From Hippophae tibetana (taxonomy: Eukaryota; Streptophyta; Magnoliopsida; Rosales; Elaeagnaceae), in contig CM072803.1 in the NCBI GenBank assembly GCA_037013495.1, forward strand, positions 16,637,501 through 16,701,500: a DNA stretch of 64,000 nt, given 5' to 3'. Both the position numbers and the translations under genes were made by a program. The notes under the pieces are model-generated. The model was given only the letters and a program-made list of their open reading frames with translations. It was not told the origin of the DNA and ran no database searches. Positions 1 through 11,800 of this stretch are shown here, in pieces (the stretch's first letter is position 1; every line of letters begins with the position of its first letter).

Positions 1-95
1 AATTTCATATGATTTATAGCTCCAGAATCGAGAATCCAATCCTCATTATCACTACGAGTAGAGATGTGAAATTCTTTACTTGAAATACCTGGATC

Positions 96-1091
96 CTAGG
101 AAGATTCGGCCTGAGAAATAAGGGATAGTGATGCATTATTGGTAGCCACAGTGGCTCTCCCAGTGGTTTCCCGTTTCTTCCATGCTTGAAGATTATTCCA
201 CCACTCTAGATACCCATGTAGTTTGAAGCAGTTTTCATAGGTGTGTTTGGATTTTCCATAGTGGGTACATTTTATTTCAACAGAGGTTGGATTTCCCGTG
301 GATTTCTTGCTACCCAAGGAAAGAGTTCCTGGTTTTGGTGGCATCGGATTATGGTGTTCCTTGATCCCTTTGAAAGCCATAACTGCTCTGGGATTCGTAT
401 CTCCACTTGTGATCATCACGGTTTTCCTGACCTCTTCCCTACGAACGAATCCATAGGCCTATTCCACTGTAGGTAATGGTTTGATTCGAAGCGACTCACT
501 TCGAGTTTTATCTATTCAGTCATCAAATCCATCAAGGAATGTATACACTTGATCTTCATGTACGATGGAGTTGTATTTTTGTATGTCAGTCGCACAATCC
601 ATTGGGTTAGGACGACGAAAGTCAATTTCTCGCCACAACCCTTGAAGATCATTATAGTATTTTTCATCCACTTGCCTGCTTCATATGAGTAACTCGACGG
701 CGGATTGAGACATATATGTCCCATCAAAGTAGGTTATAGTAGTAGAATCCCAAACCTATTTTGCAGTTGGGAATCAGATAAAATTTGCAATCAAGGAGGG
801 GTCCATTGAATTGATCAACCATCCTTTAACAATGGAATTTTCAGTGCGTCATCTCCTGAATGAGGGGTCAGTTTCAGCAGGTTGAGGAAAATCCCCATTA
901 ATATATCCCAGTTTGTCCTTGCCATAGTTGGATCCTCCAAACTTGATATTAATAGGAGTAGTCGATGCTTCAGTTAGCAGAGGGTGTAAGGCGGTCTGGG
1001 CTCTAGTTAGAACCTCAGTCATTTTTGTAGTCAAATCGTTCAATATAGAATTGGTAATTGAATCACCAGATTCTGCCATGAAATCTATCAA
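96..1091 (-). mobile_element. Ty1/copia gag remnant (decayed)
   Basis: On the minus strand, reading from 1091 down, broken frames give a typical plant copia gag. The N-terminal part ends in GKDKLGYINGDFPQP (about 850-930). The middle contains LQGLWREIDFRRPNPMDCA-like sequence near 590-660, read in a frame different from the longest ORF. A C-terminal zinc knuckle lies near 200-260 and reads CTHYGKSKHTYENC; the second cysteine of the C-x2-C-x4-H-x4-C motif is replaced by Tyr. Frameshifts and stops break the frame at least twice, so no functional Gag is made. Gag would form the capsid that packages element RNA. It belongs with the primer-binding site at 1963-1974. About 0.8 kb of foreign sequence lies between them. 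Confidence 0.75.
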
Positions 1092-1277
1092 TACTGTATT
1101 TTTTTTCCTTTTTTTTTACACTCACCACATATATATAGAATATTCAAAACAGTGGTAACCCTAATTCCTTTTCTCTATTCGCGTAGCTTCTTCTACTGCA
1201 TTCCATGTTTTTTTCTCTTCCAACTTTGCAGGCTCCCTTCTCTAGAGCTTCGTTTTCTCTTCTCTCAGATCAACCGA

Positions 1278-1747
1278 AAATGGTACAGGCAGAGGTTCAG
1301 GACGAAGCAAATGTCCACGTGTCTGACCCGGTCATCACTTTCAGCTGCTGTTGAGCCACAATTTTTGAAGGCTTGCGATGTTGTGATGTTCTACCAAGCT
1401 GCTTTCAAAGTTGGGAGGTCAATTGTACTTTAGACCCCAAGCGCAAGGCTGATCAAAGTAGCTCAACTTTGTTTGAGCTCGAACAAGTTCTGAGGTCGAA
1501 GAAGGAGAAATTTATGCCACAAAAAACAAAAGAATTACTGCAATGCAAGTCTAAAGCTATTAAGGATTTCATTATGGGGCTTTTATTTTGTGGAAGTGTT
1601 GGATAGGCTAAGACTTCAAAACTTGGCATACGAGGTATTCTTCTAATCCTTTCACAGTGAAATATTCTTCTGATCCTTTGATAGTAAAGCTTCTCTCAAA
1701 GCATTTCTACTTGGAGAAGGTTTTTGATGACTCAACTTCAGAGTAGC
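1278..1747 (+). pseudogene. unidentified broken gene fragment, possibly a spliced (retro) copy
   Basis: Plus-strand sequence with gene-like codon content starts at an ATG near 1280 (MVQAEVQDEANVHVSDP), stops after about 25 codons, and continues in other frames. These include LDPKRKADQSS...LFELEQVLRSKKEKF (about 1433-1515), FIMGLLFCGSVG (about 1569-1605, hydrophobic) and LLSKHFYLEKVFDDSTSE ending in a stop near 1747. Several frameshifts and stops occur and no introns are evident, which suggests a decayed copy of a spliced mRNA. It lies in the opposite orientation to, and between, the gag and the primer-binding site of the copia element, so it was inserted into or captured by that element. I do not recognise the family with confidence. 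Confidence 0.4.
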
Positions 1748-1962
1748 TAGAATGATACCCCATATCCCAGCCAAATAACCAACCAAATACCCACAGATTA
1801 ACACAATCTATTGAGTGTCCGTACACTAGATCAAACCAGTTCAGAGAGGAAGATAAATCAGCATAGCACACCAGATCAAACAAGTGTCAAGTGAGAACAG
1901 AAATCAACTTATTTCCAGGGCAGCATGTAGCTATTTTATTTCATTAGGACAACAATAACTTT

Positions 1963-2110
1963 GCTCTGATACCATGACAAATACTGTGTTTCTTTGATAA
2001 TTATCATATATATTTCATATCCTTTCTATTATGTTTCTGTACAAGAGTATTCATCTATGTATACTAAGAAAAATGAAAACAAAACCTAACCCTAGCAGCA
2101 ATTGTACATA
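1963..2110 (-). mobile_element. copia primer-binding site (1963-1974) and inner edge of its 5' LTR
   Basis: Plus-strand positions 1963-1974 are the reverse complement of TGGTATCAGAGC, the 3' end of plant initiator tRNA-Met used as primer by copia elements. Immediately to the right, 1975 begins TGACAAATACTG, which on the minus strand is an LTR ending in CA. This fits the minus-strand gag at 96-1091. The outer LTR boundary is not visible; about 2110 is a guess, because a DUF1985-like fragment follows. Confidence 0.6.
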
Positions 2111-2239
2111 TGGAAGCTGCTGCATACCCATATTTTATGGCTCCATTAACATTATCATCTATCATTCCTTGCTCCACTAAACATTGGTGTCTGCCACTAC
2201 TGTAGCATGCACCACAACACACACGAATAAGAACTACTT

Positions 2240-2453
2240 CATCCCATTTGTAATTATTAAAGTCATCAATATTTGTTGCCAATAACAATGCATCTTTACA
2301 AATCACAATTTTCTTGTTCTTTCCTATTAAGCCACACTCCAATAAATATAACAAACAAAGCATAACAACATATCCATCATCAATATTCATAAAGTCATCA
2401 TATAGTATTTTACTTTCATCCAGCTTCAATTTACTATTACAAGGACTTTTCAT
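2240..2453 (-). pseudogene. DUF1985-like fragment of an Ulp1-protease-carrying plant transposon
   Basis: Minus-strand frame 2453-2064 encodes FMNIDDGYVVMLCLLYLLEC, then GLIGKNKKIVICKDAL, then NIDDFNNYKWDEV. This spacing resembles plant DUF1985: an acidic start, a hydrophobic L-x2-L helix, GKNKK, then a D-D-FN-YxWG-like motif. The family is usually found in MULE-type transposons carrying Ulp1-like protease domains. Only about 70 residues match and no start or downstream protease is present. This is motif recognition only. The 3' part of the ORF (2064-2240) does not look like the family. Confidence 0.45.
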
Positions 2454-3324
2454 ACTAGACTTTTTTTTCTCTTGTTCTTAGCCAATTATGTAGGAGGAGA
2501 CTTATCAATACAATCAACAAGGAATTCAAGATAATGTATAGATGAATATGTACTAAAATACCTTTTCCAAAAGGATGTTATAGTATGGTTAATCCTAGCT
2601 AGTTCGTATATCGGTAGGACACATATTTAATCAATAAGCCACCCAAAATTCTCTTTGTCAAAATTGTAAAACGTTAGAGTCTATACAAAACCATAATTCT
2701 TTAAAGTCCTTCAAAGGTTTACATTTCCTTAAGGGAAGAGAATGTATGAGTTGACCACTAAATTTATATATTTAGATAAGTCAAAAAAACTTCCAAAACA
2801 TGAAGACATGAACTCCCTTTTTCTAATCTCCATTCAATACACATTTAATCGACATAAGAACACTATGCGGTTACGAATTACTACTAATCCTTACGTTGAA
2901 ATATTGTTGACGAGAAAGTGTGTCCTCTAGAAAACCACCCAATATAACCAAATAATTAACATTAAAGAATGTCTAAAAGCTCTTTACAATTACATAATTT
3001 CTAATTATTATCTACATTACCAATGTTTTCAAAAACTCTTCAAATACAAACTTAATAAATAAGTTTGGATAATAATACCATTAATGTATGAAAACACAAC
3101 TTCATAAAAGAAAATCATAAGATAATAAAATTACAAACCTTATAGGATTACAAACCAAATATCATTGTTCGTAGATGTCGAGTAGGAACACACTTGAGAT
3201 CTCTAGTAAAAATAACACAAGTAATTGAACTCCTAAAGGATTAATAGAAGATTAATTGAATTAAACACAGAGAAAAGGAAAATGATCAACACCTGAGTGA
3301 TTAAGCCCAAAAAGGATGTGCTCG
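2454..3324. other. no gene seen; probable interior of a decayed minus-strand retroelement
   Basis: The sequence is AT-rich with short ORFs of no recognisable family. It lies immediately inside (left of) the primer-binding site at 3325-3335, so it should be the 5' interior of that minus-strand element. Confidence 0.4.
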
Positions 3325-4717
3325 TTCTGATACCAATTGAAAGAGTCTGAGACTCAATATACTATCAAAATAATAAGATACTGACTCCTAAAGAATTCGT
3401 CCCCTAAAGAGCAAAAAAAATAACAACAATAGAAATAATTTTAGATAAGTAATTTAAATACGCAGATAGGAAATATAATCACAGACTGCACAAATATGAA
3501 GTAAAGCATGCAAAATAGAATAAAATAGTTTTTTAATTAGAGTCCTAATCCGATATGTGATAATATACAATATCAAGACTCAGATTGTACTCATAACACA
3601 TCAGATCATTCAAACACAATCAACTAATGAGGTAAAGCCATATAGAACTCCTATCTATGTGATAACATCCTTAGGTTGCTTATGGAAACCACTCGACAAA
3701 ATCCATTATATAAGCAACCACTTGACAGCAAATAAATCCACTAAGAAATAAAACAATTATAATCCTAAAAGAAATAAAACCACCAATACCTCTATCAATT
3801 GATACATATGTTTGAACTACCTATTATTACTCTCACTTATTGCCTCCGTAGTAACCTAGTATGACATATGAACCTAGCTTTCCTCTAAAGCCAACACCAC
3901 TCGATGTGTTGTGATCAGTAATTGTAGATCAGTAAAATGTAAAGAATAATCAATCATGAGGACCACCCCCAAACATGAACCAACAATAACCACTTTTAAC
4001 CATGAACCATAAATCATCTATATGTAACACATAGTGAACCATGTATTGCACATACCTAATGATAGAACAACCAAAATACCCAATCTTATTCATTGCACAT
4101 AGCTAGAGATATAAGAAATCAAACAATTTCGCTCAACTCACTCTCACAGAGTTGTTCCCATAAACTTCATAAAATGGTCAACCATATTATTATATGCTCA
4201 CACAGATATATCACAATTATTGAAACACTTTCAAGATAATTAGTAAAGATGGAATTCAAAATGATAGAAAATTTTGGTAGAGTTTTAGTAGGTTTTGTTT
4301 TTCATTAATTGTTACAGTTAATATAGGGTATTTATAGAAAGAACCAACGACCAATGGCCACCATCGCCACAGCCTCGCTGAAGGTCCTGACTGACCATCT
4401 AATCAAGAGTTCATCGAATGGTCACGAGGTATAGAAAATTCCAATTTTTTAATGTAAAAATTATCAAGTAATTTTCATAAATACCCTCTCCTGAACCGAC
4501 CAAAATTCTCCACTCATGGCCTAGCATATATACTAAACAACCAATCTCGTGGTATATGTAAAACATTCTTTCAATCACTTTGTACCTAGATATGTGCATG
4601 TGTTCATTATTTATCCACAATAACCAATCTTACACAGAGAAAGATCAAACACCAAGTAAAATAAACAGACTCTGTGTTTTGCCCATAGTAAGCTAACACA
4701 AAGACATTAGAACAACA
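3325..4717 (-). mobile_element. LTR (3338-~4717) with tRNA-Met primer-binding site (3325-3335)
   Basis: Plus-strand 3325-3335 is the complement of TGGTATCAGAA, matching the initiator tRNA-Met end for ten bases. Two bases later, at 3338, the sequence TGAAAGAGTC begins, which is an LTR ending TTTCA on the minus strand. A minus-strand TATAAATA box lies near 4328-4337 and could be the LTR promoter. The outer end is proposed at AACAACA (4711-4717), which gives TGTTGTT on the minus strand. No second LTR was found, so the outer boundary is provisional. Confidence 0.45.
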
Positions 4718-5243
4718 GGACTTACAAAAATAATGAAAATAAATAACATAACTCTTTACTATGAAATCCTAACATTAAATACAAAACCTATAAAGATCAT
4801 CTAACAATTTAAATCAAGAGGAAATGTGTTTAAAAAGTAGAAGAAAATAATCTCTAACAAGGAAATCCTATGGGCTAAAATAACTTGCAAGGTAGTCTTC
4901 ACTATTTAATCATTATACATTAAACTTAGGTTCATCTCAATTTTAACATCAAACACATGATTTATGGATTATAACTATAAACCAATCCTTATAGAAAACT
5001 TTGAGAATGTTAAAAAAACTGAACACAACATGCATAATATTCGTAATTATTCACCATAAATCAACAATAAGCATGAAAAATTTGTCTATAAAGTTTTTTA
5101 TTGGTATCTATTCACACCCCTAAAACTAAACTAAACATTGTATTCAATGTTTCCAATTAAGTATATGTTAAAAAAAGTAAATAGAAAATAAATAATAAAT
5201 GCAACTAAAAAGGAAAAAATGAAAAGATACTGTCAAATATGGT
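4718..5243. repeat. AT-rich sequence related to 62.7-62.9 kb (3' region of Athila-type element)
   Basis: The stretch about 4740-4850 aligns by eye with about 62690-62800. Both share CTATA-AGATCAT, AA-AATTT-AAT, and a later AGAA-AAAAT run in the same order. No coding capacity is seen. It lies just downstream, in minus-strand sense, of the Athila-type motif at 5244-5268, so it is probably the 3' untranslated region or LTR of that element. Confidence 0.4.
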
Positions 5244-7640
5244 GAGTTGCCTCCCACCAAGCACTTTTTTTAATGTTTTAGCAAGATGTTGCTTCTTCTT
5301 CTCAAGGAGGTTTTCGGTTGAAAATTTACTCCTTTGTCTTAACCTCTCTTAAAATGAGGCTTCATTGTACTTGAAAAATATTTAAAACGAGTGTTACATA
5401 CATTAAATTTCTTTCCAGGATAAGAGAACTCTTAAATACGGTTTTTGTTATGGCAATGCTTAATGCATGCTTTATTGGCATCATCTTGAATTGTTTTTGT
5501 CAGTATTTCCTTCACTCTTCTTTCAATATATGAGTCATCAATTTTATTTTCTACATGTTCATGCAAATGAGTGTCACAAATAGATGGGTCGTTATAATCA
5601 ATAGCAATACATTCATTAACAATATAAACAAAAGGAGTGGGAGATGATTTAAACACTTTGAAATTTACAGTCTCTCCTAGGATAGTCATAGTAAACTTCC
5701 TTTTTTTTACATCAATGATTTTCTTGGTTGTGGTCGTGAATCGCCTACCAAGAAGAATATTATGCTTCTTATCTTTAGTTGTGATATATTTCATCTTCAA
5801 TACCACAAAGTTGACCAATACAATTATACTTTTTCACTTGTACCAACAAATCATTACATATTTCCTTGAGATATTTAATAGACCTATAAGCAAATTAAAG
5901 GGACGTGGTTGTTGGTTTAAGCTCCCTTAAACCATGTTAAAAGTATACCAAATATGGCATGAGATTGATACTTGCTCCTAAGTCTAGCATAGCAATAGAC
6001 ACCTTCTTATCTCCCAAAGTGATACTAATGTTAAAACTTCCTGGATCTTTCAATTTGGAAGGAAAATCTTGTTGCAAGACTACAATAGCAAGTTTTGACA
6101 CTATTATTTTCTCATTCTGCACATAACTCTTTTTTTTTTTGGGAATCAAGCCCTTGAAAAATTTCACATGATGGAATATTCTTGATGACATCCAATAGAG
6201 ATAAATTAATATTTAACTTTGAAAAGCATATTAAAAATGTAAACAAATGGCTTATCCTATTTTATCTTCTTTAAGTGGTACAACAAAGGAATTGGGGTCT
6301 ATAAGACTTCAGTGCCTTATGCATTGAATGAGGTAGAGATGATTCCTCCTTGTTCTCTTCATAAGGATTTAAAACTTTATCATCCTTAACTTGACCTTCC
6401 TTGGTATTGACTTGCTCACTACCTTTATTTTCTACATAAAGTGATAAGTAATTAGTATTTTTAGAAAAATATTTGTTAAGAACCTTACCACTTCAAAGGA
6501 CTGTGATAGCCTTCACTTGTACGAGTTAACTAGGCAACTTTTCCTTTTCTTATTTTTACAATTATTTTGCTAATCTTCTAAATTGAGTTTTCACCTTTTT
6601 CATAGATGCCTCTAAGGAATTCAATCTATACTTATTTATTTTATAATTATCTCTACTAACTTGAATAAAGGCATTCAAGTTCTCCTCCAAGGTTAGTTTT
6701 CTTGGTTAATTAAGTGATACTTTTTGGTTCCACTAATGGCTAGCATAGTATTTTGGGCATAAGTTTGAATGTTGTTAGTCTTTTTAGAGAAATTGAAATG
6801 ATTTCTCCAACTAAGATTGTATGTATTTTCATAAGGATCATTCATGAGCCTAGGTTGGTAAGATTGCATCAAGTTAACTTGCACATGTCTGTTACTTGCA
6901 TAAGAATTAAAAGCCAAAGAATAGTGTTAGCATCATGCCTATAAACACCACATATCACTTTATTAAACATGTTCTTAGTAGCAGGAGTTTGACTTGCTTA
7001 GTTAGTTCAGCAAGTTACATAGCCATTTTATTATTGGATCCTAGTTCATTAACTCCAATAGTCCTTCCTCTTGCACTTTTTTGTTGAGAATTAGCACATA
7101 AAATCTCATACAAATAATATGTTTCTTCTATTGTCTTCTCTCCTATGCACTTACCTGTGGCGTTATCAACAGAGTATTGATATTGTATTGTCAATTTATC
7201 ATAGAAAAATTTGTTTTATAACTGTAGTGGAAAGTAGCAATGTGGGCATTGAATTAGAAGCAGCTTGAACTTGTCCCAAGCTTCATGAAAGGATTTACCT
7301 TCCATCTATGAGAAAGTACCTATCTTCACCCTTAGGTTGTTGACTTTCTGGTGAAAATGGAGTTTTCCCATAAACCTATTTTACATTACATCTCATGTAG
7401 TAAGAAATCTAGGTAAAAGAATCATCAACCATGTTTTAGCTCTATTCTTAAGTGTATAGGGAAAACATTTCATCCTGAATTGATCCTCATGAAGTCCTTA
7501 CACGGAAAAATTCCACACAATAGCAAATAAATCTCTAATAAAGGTTAATGGCTCCTCATTAGGACTTCCATAGAAAGAAGGAAGCATAAAATAGTATATG
7601 TTCTTAAGGTCATAGTTCCTACATCAATTTTTATGTCTTA
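5244..7640 (-). mobile_element. Athila-type Ty3/gypsy gag-protease remnant, RT-RNase H-integrase deleted
   Basis: Reading the minus strand from 7640 down, gag is recognisable: an MEGKSFHEAWDKFK-like segment near 7300, FYDKLTIQYQ near 7200, and a TYNLSWRNHFNF motif at about 6800. An aspartic protease follows at 6191-5432. It has LKDPGSFNI, then LDLGASINLMP with an intact D-x-GAS-like active-site stretch, then a downstream ILLGRRF-T-x6-IDV region. Past 5430 the next recognisable motif, at 5268-5244, is the Athila landmark reading CTTGGTGGGAGGCAACTCAC on the minus strand. This normally lies after integrase. RT, RNase H and integrase are therefore missing by an internal deletion between about 5270 and 5430. 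Many stops occur, so the element is inactive. Confidence 0.75.
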
Positions 7641-8479
7641 ACATCGTCTCTCATGTTTGTTATTTGATGTACCTAACAAACAAGAAAGTAATATACTAAA
7701 GACAAAAGACAATCAAATAGAAAAACAAAAATAAATAAGCAAAACAAATTAAAGTAATAAACAAAAATAAAAACCTAAAACCTAAAACAAACAAATAGTA
7801 ATGAAATAGAAATAAAAATAGAAAAATATAGTAAATAAAAGATATAGACAAACTATAATTTTTTAAATAATTAAAATAAATAAAAAAAATTGAAAATAAA
7901 TTTCATATTATTGAGTTACAATTTATAGTATCTAACTGATAGATCTTATATTTACTATTTAATAATTTAAAATATGTATGATTTAACCCGTCTAAAAAAA
8001 TTGGCTATCACTAGATCCATTATTAATTCATAATTAAATATTTTAAGAAATAAGAACAATAAATAATCTCAAATTTTTATTAAAAAATAATTAACTTATC
8101 AATCCAAAATAAGCATGATAGTGTAACTAAAATCCCATAAATATATTTAACCAAACCAAATTAAACTCAAAATCATGAATAAAATTATTAAATGTATCAT
8201 CTTTACAATCCAAATCAAAATAAAATAAAAACATAAAATACCTTTATCATACAAATATTCAAACTCTTGAATTGGTTGATCTTCTTTCTCTAAAAGTTTG
8301 AAATAATTGTCTAATAATAACAGATTTTTTCTCTTATTTACTACTACAATTCGGTGTTTTCTCTTTAATTTTTCATGCAAAATTGGTGTTTAAATGAGTT
8401 TCTAAACAATATAAATAGGTCACATGTCGTTTTGTTAATTAACTAGCCAGAAAGACAATATTGTACGGAGCTTAGAAGC
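7641..8479. other. A-rich low-complexity sequence, no gene seen
   Basis: From 7640 to about 8380 the plus strand is dominated by AAATAAA-type runs. It lies 5' of the minus-strand gypsy gag and may be that element's leader or LTR. No LTR ends or primer-binding site could be placed. Confidence 0.5.
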
Positions 8480-8487
8480 GCTCGTAC

Positions 8488-8843
8488 TAGGGTTGTCCAT
8501 AAACCGGTCTGGACCGGATCAAACCGGACCGGATCGAACGGTTTATAAATCAAACGGTCCAGTCCAGTTTGTATTAATTAAAACCATTTTTCAAACGGTC
8601 CGATCCAGTTTGTATTAATTTTAAACCGATCAAACTGGACCAGACCGGTTTAATAATATATTAAAAATTTCATATTATTTCTCACTAGAGGTGTCCAAAA
8701 ATCGAATCAAACCGAAAACCAAATCAGACCGAATGATTTTATAAATCAAACGATCCGGTCTGATTTGTATTAATTAAAATCGTTTCAAACAATCCAATCC
8801 GGTTAAATTGTTTTCCCCCAAACATGATCGGTGGACACCCCTA
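8488..8843. mobile_element. non-autonomous hAT-type element, head-to-tail dimer, with 8-bp target duplication
   Basis: The left end reads TAGGGTTGTCCA (8488-8499) and the right end TGGACACCCCTA (8832-8843); these are inverted repeats with one mismatch. They are flanked by GCTCGTAC (8480-8487) and GCTCGTAT (8844-8851), an 8-bp duplication with one difference, which is the hAT signature. Inside, the block ATAAATCAAACG-TCC recurs at about 8545 and 8741, and a second copy of the left terminus (TAGAGGTGTCCA) starts at 8686. The element is therefore two related units of about 198 and 158 bp in tandem. It encodes no protein, so a transposase would have to act in trans. Confidence 0.75.
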
Positions 8844-8851
8844 GCTCGTAT

Positions 8852-11800
8852 CGTCCTTGAAACAACATTGTTTTTGTCACTCATTCTAAGAAAATCTTAG
8901 TCCTTACTATATAGATCCACGAACTCGGTTTTAACGTTGGCCCAATCCACAATGATATAAATCCATGTGTTTGCTAAGTGCATCCACAAGCTATGTTTTT
9001 TACATTTTTGCCCCTGATTTCTTCTAGATGCAAATACCAACCTTTATAAATTGATAAAAAAAATTCAAAAATATTTCAAAAAGAATTCAAAAAATTGTAT
9101 AAACTCTTCACATATTTATCAACATGTAAAATGACAAAAATATCTTTAAAGTATAAAAATTCTTAAATAATTGTAAAAATAATAATTAAAAATATAACAA
9201 AATATTACAACAAATATTAGTTTATCAATAATCTCTAAAAAAATTAACTATAAGTAATTTACATTACTTACGGTTTGAAGTACATATTATGCCATAAAAA
9301 TGTAAGCATATTGACATTGAAGCCATGATAAGTTATGATTTTTTGGCCACAAGGACCTTCACGTAATTCATCAAGGATGATTTCCTGATATCATCTTGAA
9401 GAGGACGACATTGACTCCTCCATATATCAAAATAAGACATAAATCTCACCTGCAAATATGAAGATGATGAAATCAAGAAAATTTCGTATGACAATATGTT
9501 ATAAAATTCAGAATATTTTAAAAACCAATAACAAAAAATTCCATTCACATACACCGAAGAAGTTATTCGTGGTGGTATCTCCATTACAATGCTTTGTCCT
9601 CTTAGTGATCAAAATTCAAAATTCAAAAAAAAAAAATCAAAAATGACGAAGAAAAAATAAAACCTTGCAAAATTGACAAAAAATAATATGATGAAATTGG
9701 ATACAAAACGTTAAGAAAATGAACATAAAAAAAAAGGAATTAGAGAAAAATAATTTTACAATTAAAATAAAATGAATAAAATTAAAAGCAATTATAGATT
9801 AAAAAGTAATAAAATAACGGTGTTTTTTGTTTTTGGAATAAAAGTAAAGGTGCATCATGAGCTAAGAAAATTACTGTTTCATACCGTAAATTATGTACAC
9901 TTTTTTAAAATTTTCCTTTGTACACTTACTTGTATTAATATGATTTTTCTTATAATTATATAGTAATCTTTTGGCATCAGTTACATTTACTAAAATTTTA
10001 TATATTGTTGAAGATATTTATAATCTTTACGCTAACTTTTATTTTTTTTTAAATTGAGGGTACGGCTGGCTGACGTTTAAAAAACAATTTAAGGTGAAAA
10101 ATCAATTTAGTGATTCCAACTTATATATTAATTTATTATAAAAACATTTCTATACTACTTTAATGATTACTTAAATTTAATTTTAAACATATCAATAATA
10201 TAATTATATGATGCTGATTCAAATATAAAATATGAATTGTATTTTTTTTCAAGTAAAATATAATTTGTTTTATATATTAAGTTTTAATGAAAAGGTAATA
10301 TATTATCACATTAATTTTTATTATTATAATAATAAAATATGTAAAATATTTATTTCATTTTTAATATTAATTATTATTAAATAAAATTACATTTAATGAA
10401 ATATTTTTATCTTCAATGCATAAATAATACATTTATTTTATATGATTTTACTTTTAATATTTCTTAATAAATATGCGTTCATTTTCATAAAATATTAAAA
10501 AATATTTATTTATTTATTTTATAAGAAAAATAATCATATATGTTTTTAAAATAATTAAAAATAAAAATTTAAATATAAAAAGAATTTGACCAAGCTATTA
10601 GATCAATATTTTTATGTTATTAAAAAAAATTGATACAATCGAACTAGTAATATACACGGTCCGTTTCGATCTAATTTTGAATAAAAAAATTTAATCAAAT
10701 TGGATGATTCATACTATTCAAATCGAATCGAATCATATCAAACTGTTTGGTTATTAAAAATATTGTAACTAAACGGTTTGGTCTGATTAATAATACATAA
10801 ATATAATAAATTTAAAAAGATACAATCAAATGTCCTACTCATCAAAAAATGAAATCGGTTCGCGAACGAAATACAGATAATAACAACTAGTTTTATTATA
10901 TATATATATAATACGTTAATTAAATTAAAATTTTAATATATTATTAAAATCGATTCAACTAGTTTAAAAATTAATTTAACCGTATCAAATTTTTTAAAAA
11001 AATGGTTTTAATTTATATAAATGGTACCATTTAATTTATAAAATTATTTAAATTAATAATATAATTTTACAATTTAATTCGATTATGTGAAAAGCGGATA
11101 CCCCTAAATCACACTGTAACCGTATACCAACCCCTATCTCAACAATTGATTAATTATCTTTATTAATTAAATTATTGAAGAATTGAGTAATTGTTTTTAT
11201 AAGTTCATAAAATATCATATCTTTACTTACATACTCAAAAAATAAATAATAATTTCTCACGAACCCTGTGACTGAGAATTGGTTGTAACTTGTACGTATA
11301 TCTTTCTTTATTGTTGCGGGTCCCAATTTTCTTCTGGATTCAATTCAGTAAAGAAATCTCTGGCTCTGGTCCTTGAGTTGAGTGTGAGGTGAATTATTAG
11401 TGTCTCTGACAAATAACAGTTGATTTTTTTATTAAAAATAAACTAATAAATTATATCATTTTATTTTATCTGATTATAGATATTTTATTATATCATATAT
11501 ATATATATATATTATAAATCTATCATTATTATTATATTTTTATGATAGATTTATATAATTAATGAAAAAGTTAATAATAAATTTATATAATATATAATAA
11601 ATTTAATAGTAAATTAATTATAAAAATAATATATTTATAATACTAATTATTTATCACATCATAAAATTAAAAAAAAAATTTATAAAAATATGATAACATT
11701 AATTTTATTAATAAAAATTCATTATAGTAATAATAAAAAAAATTAATTATAAAATAAATAAATAATTTATATATTTTTAATATATGAATAAAATAAACTC

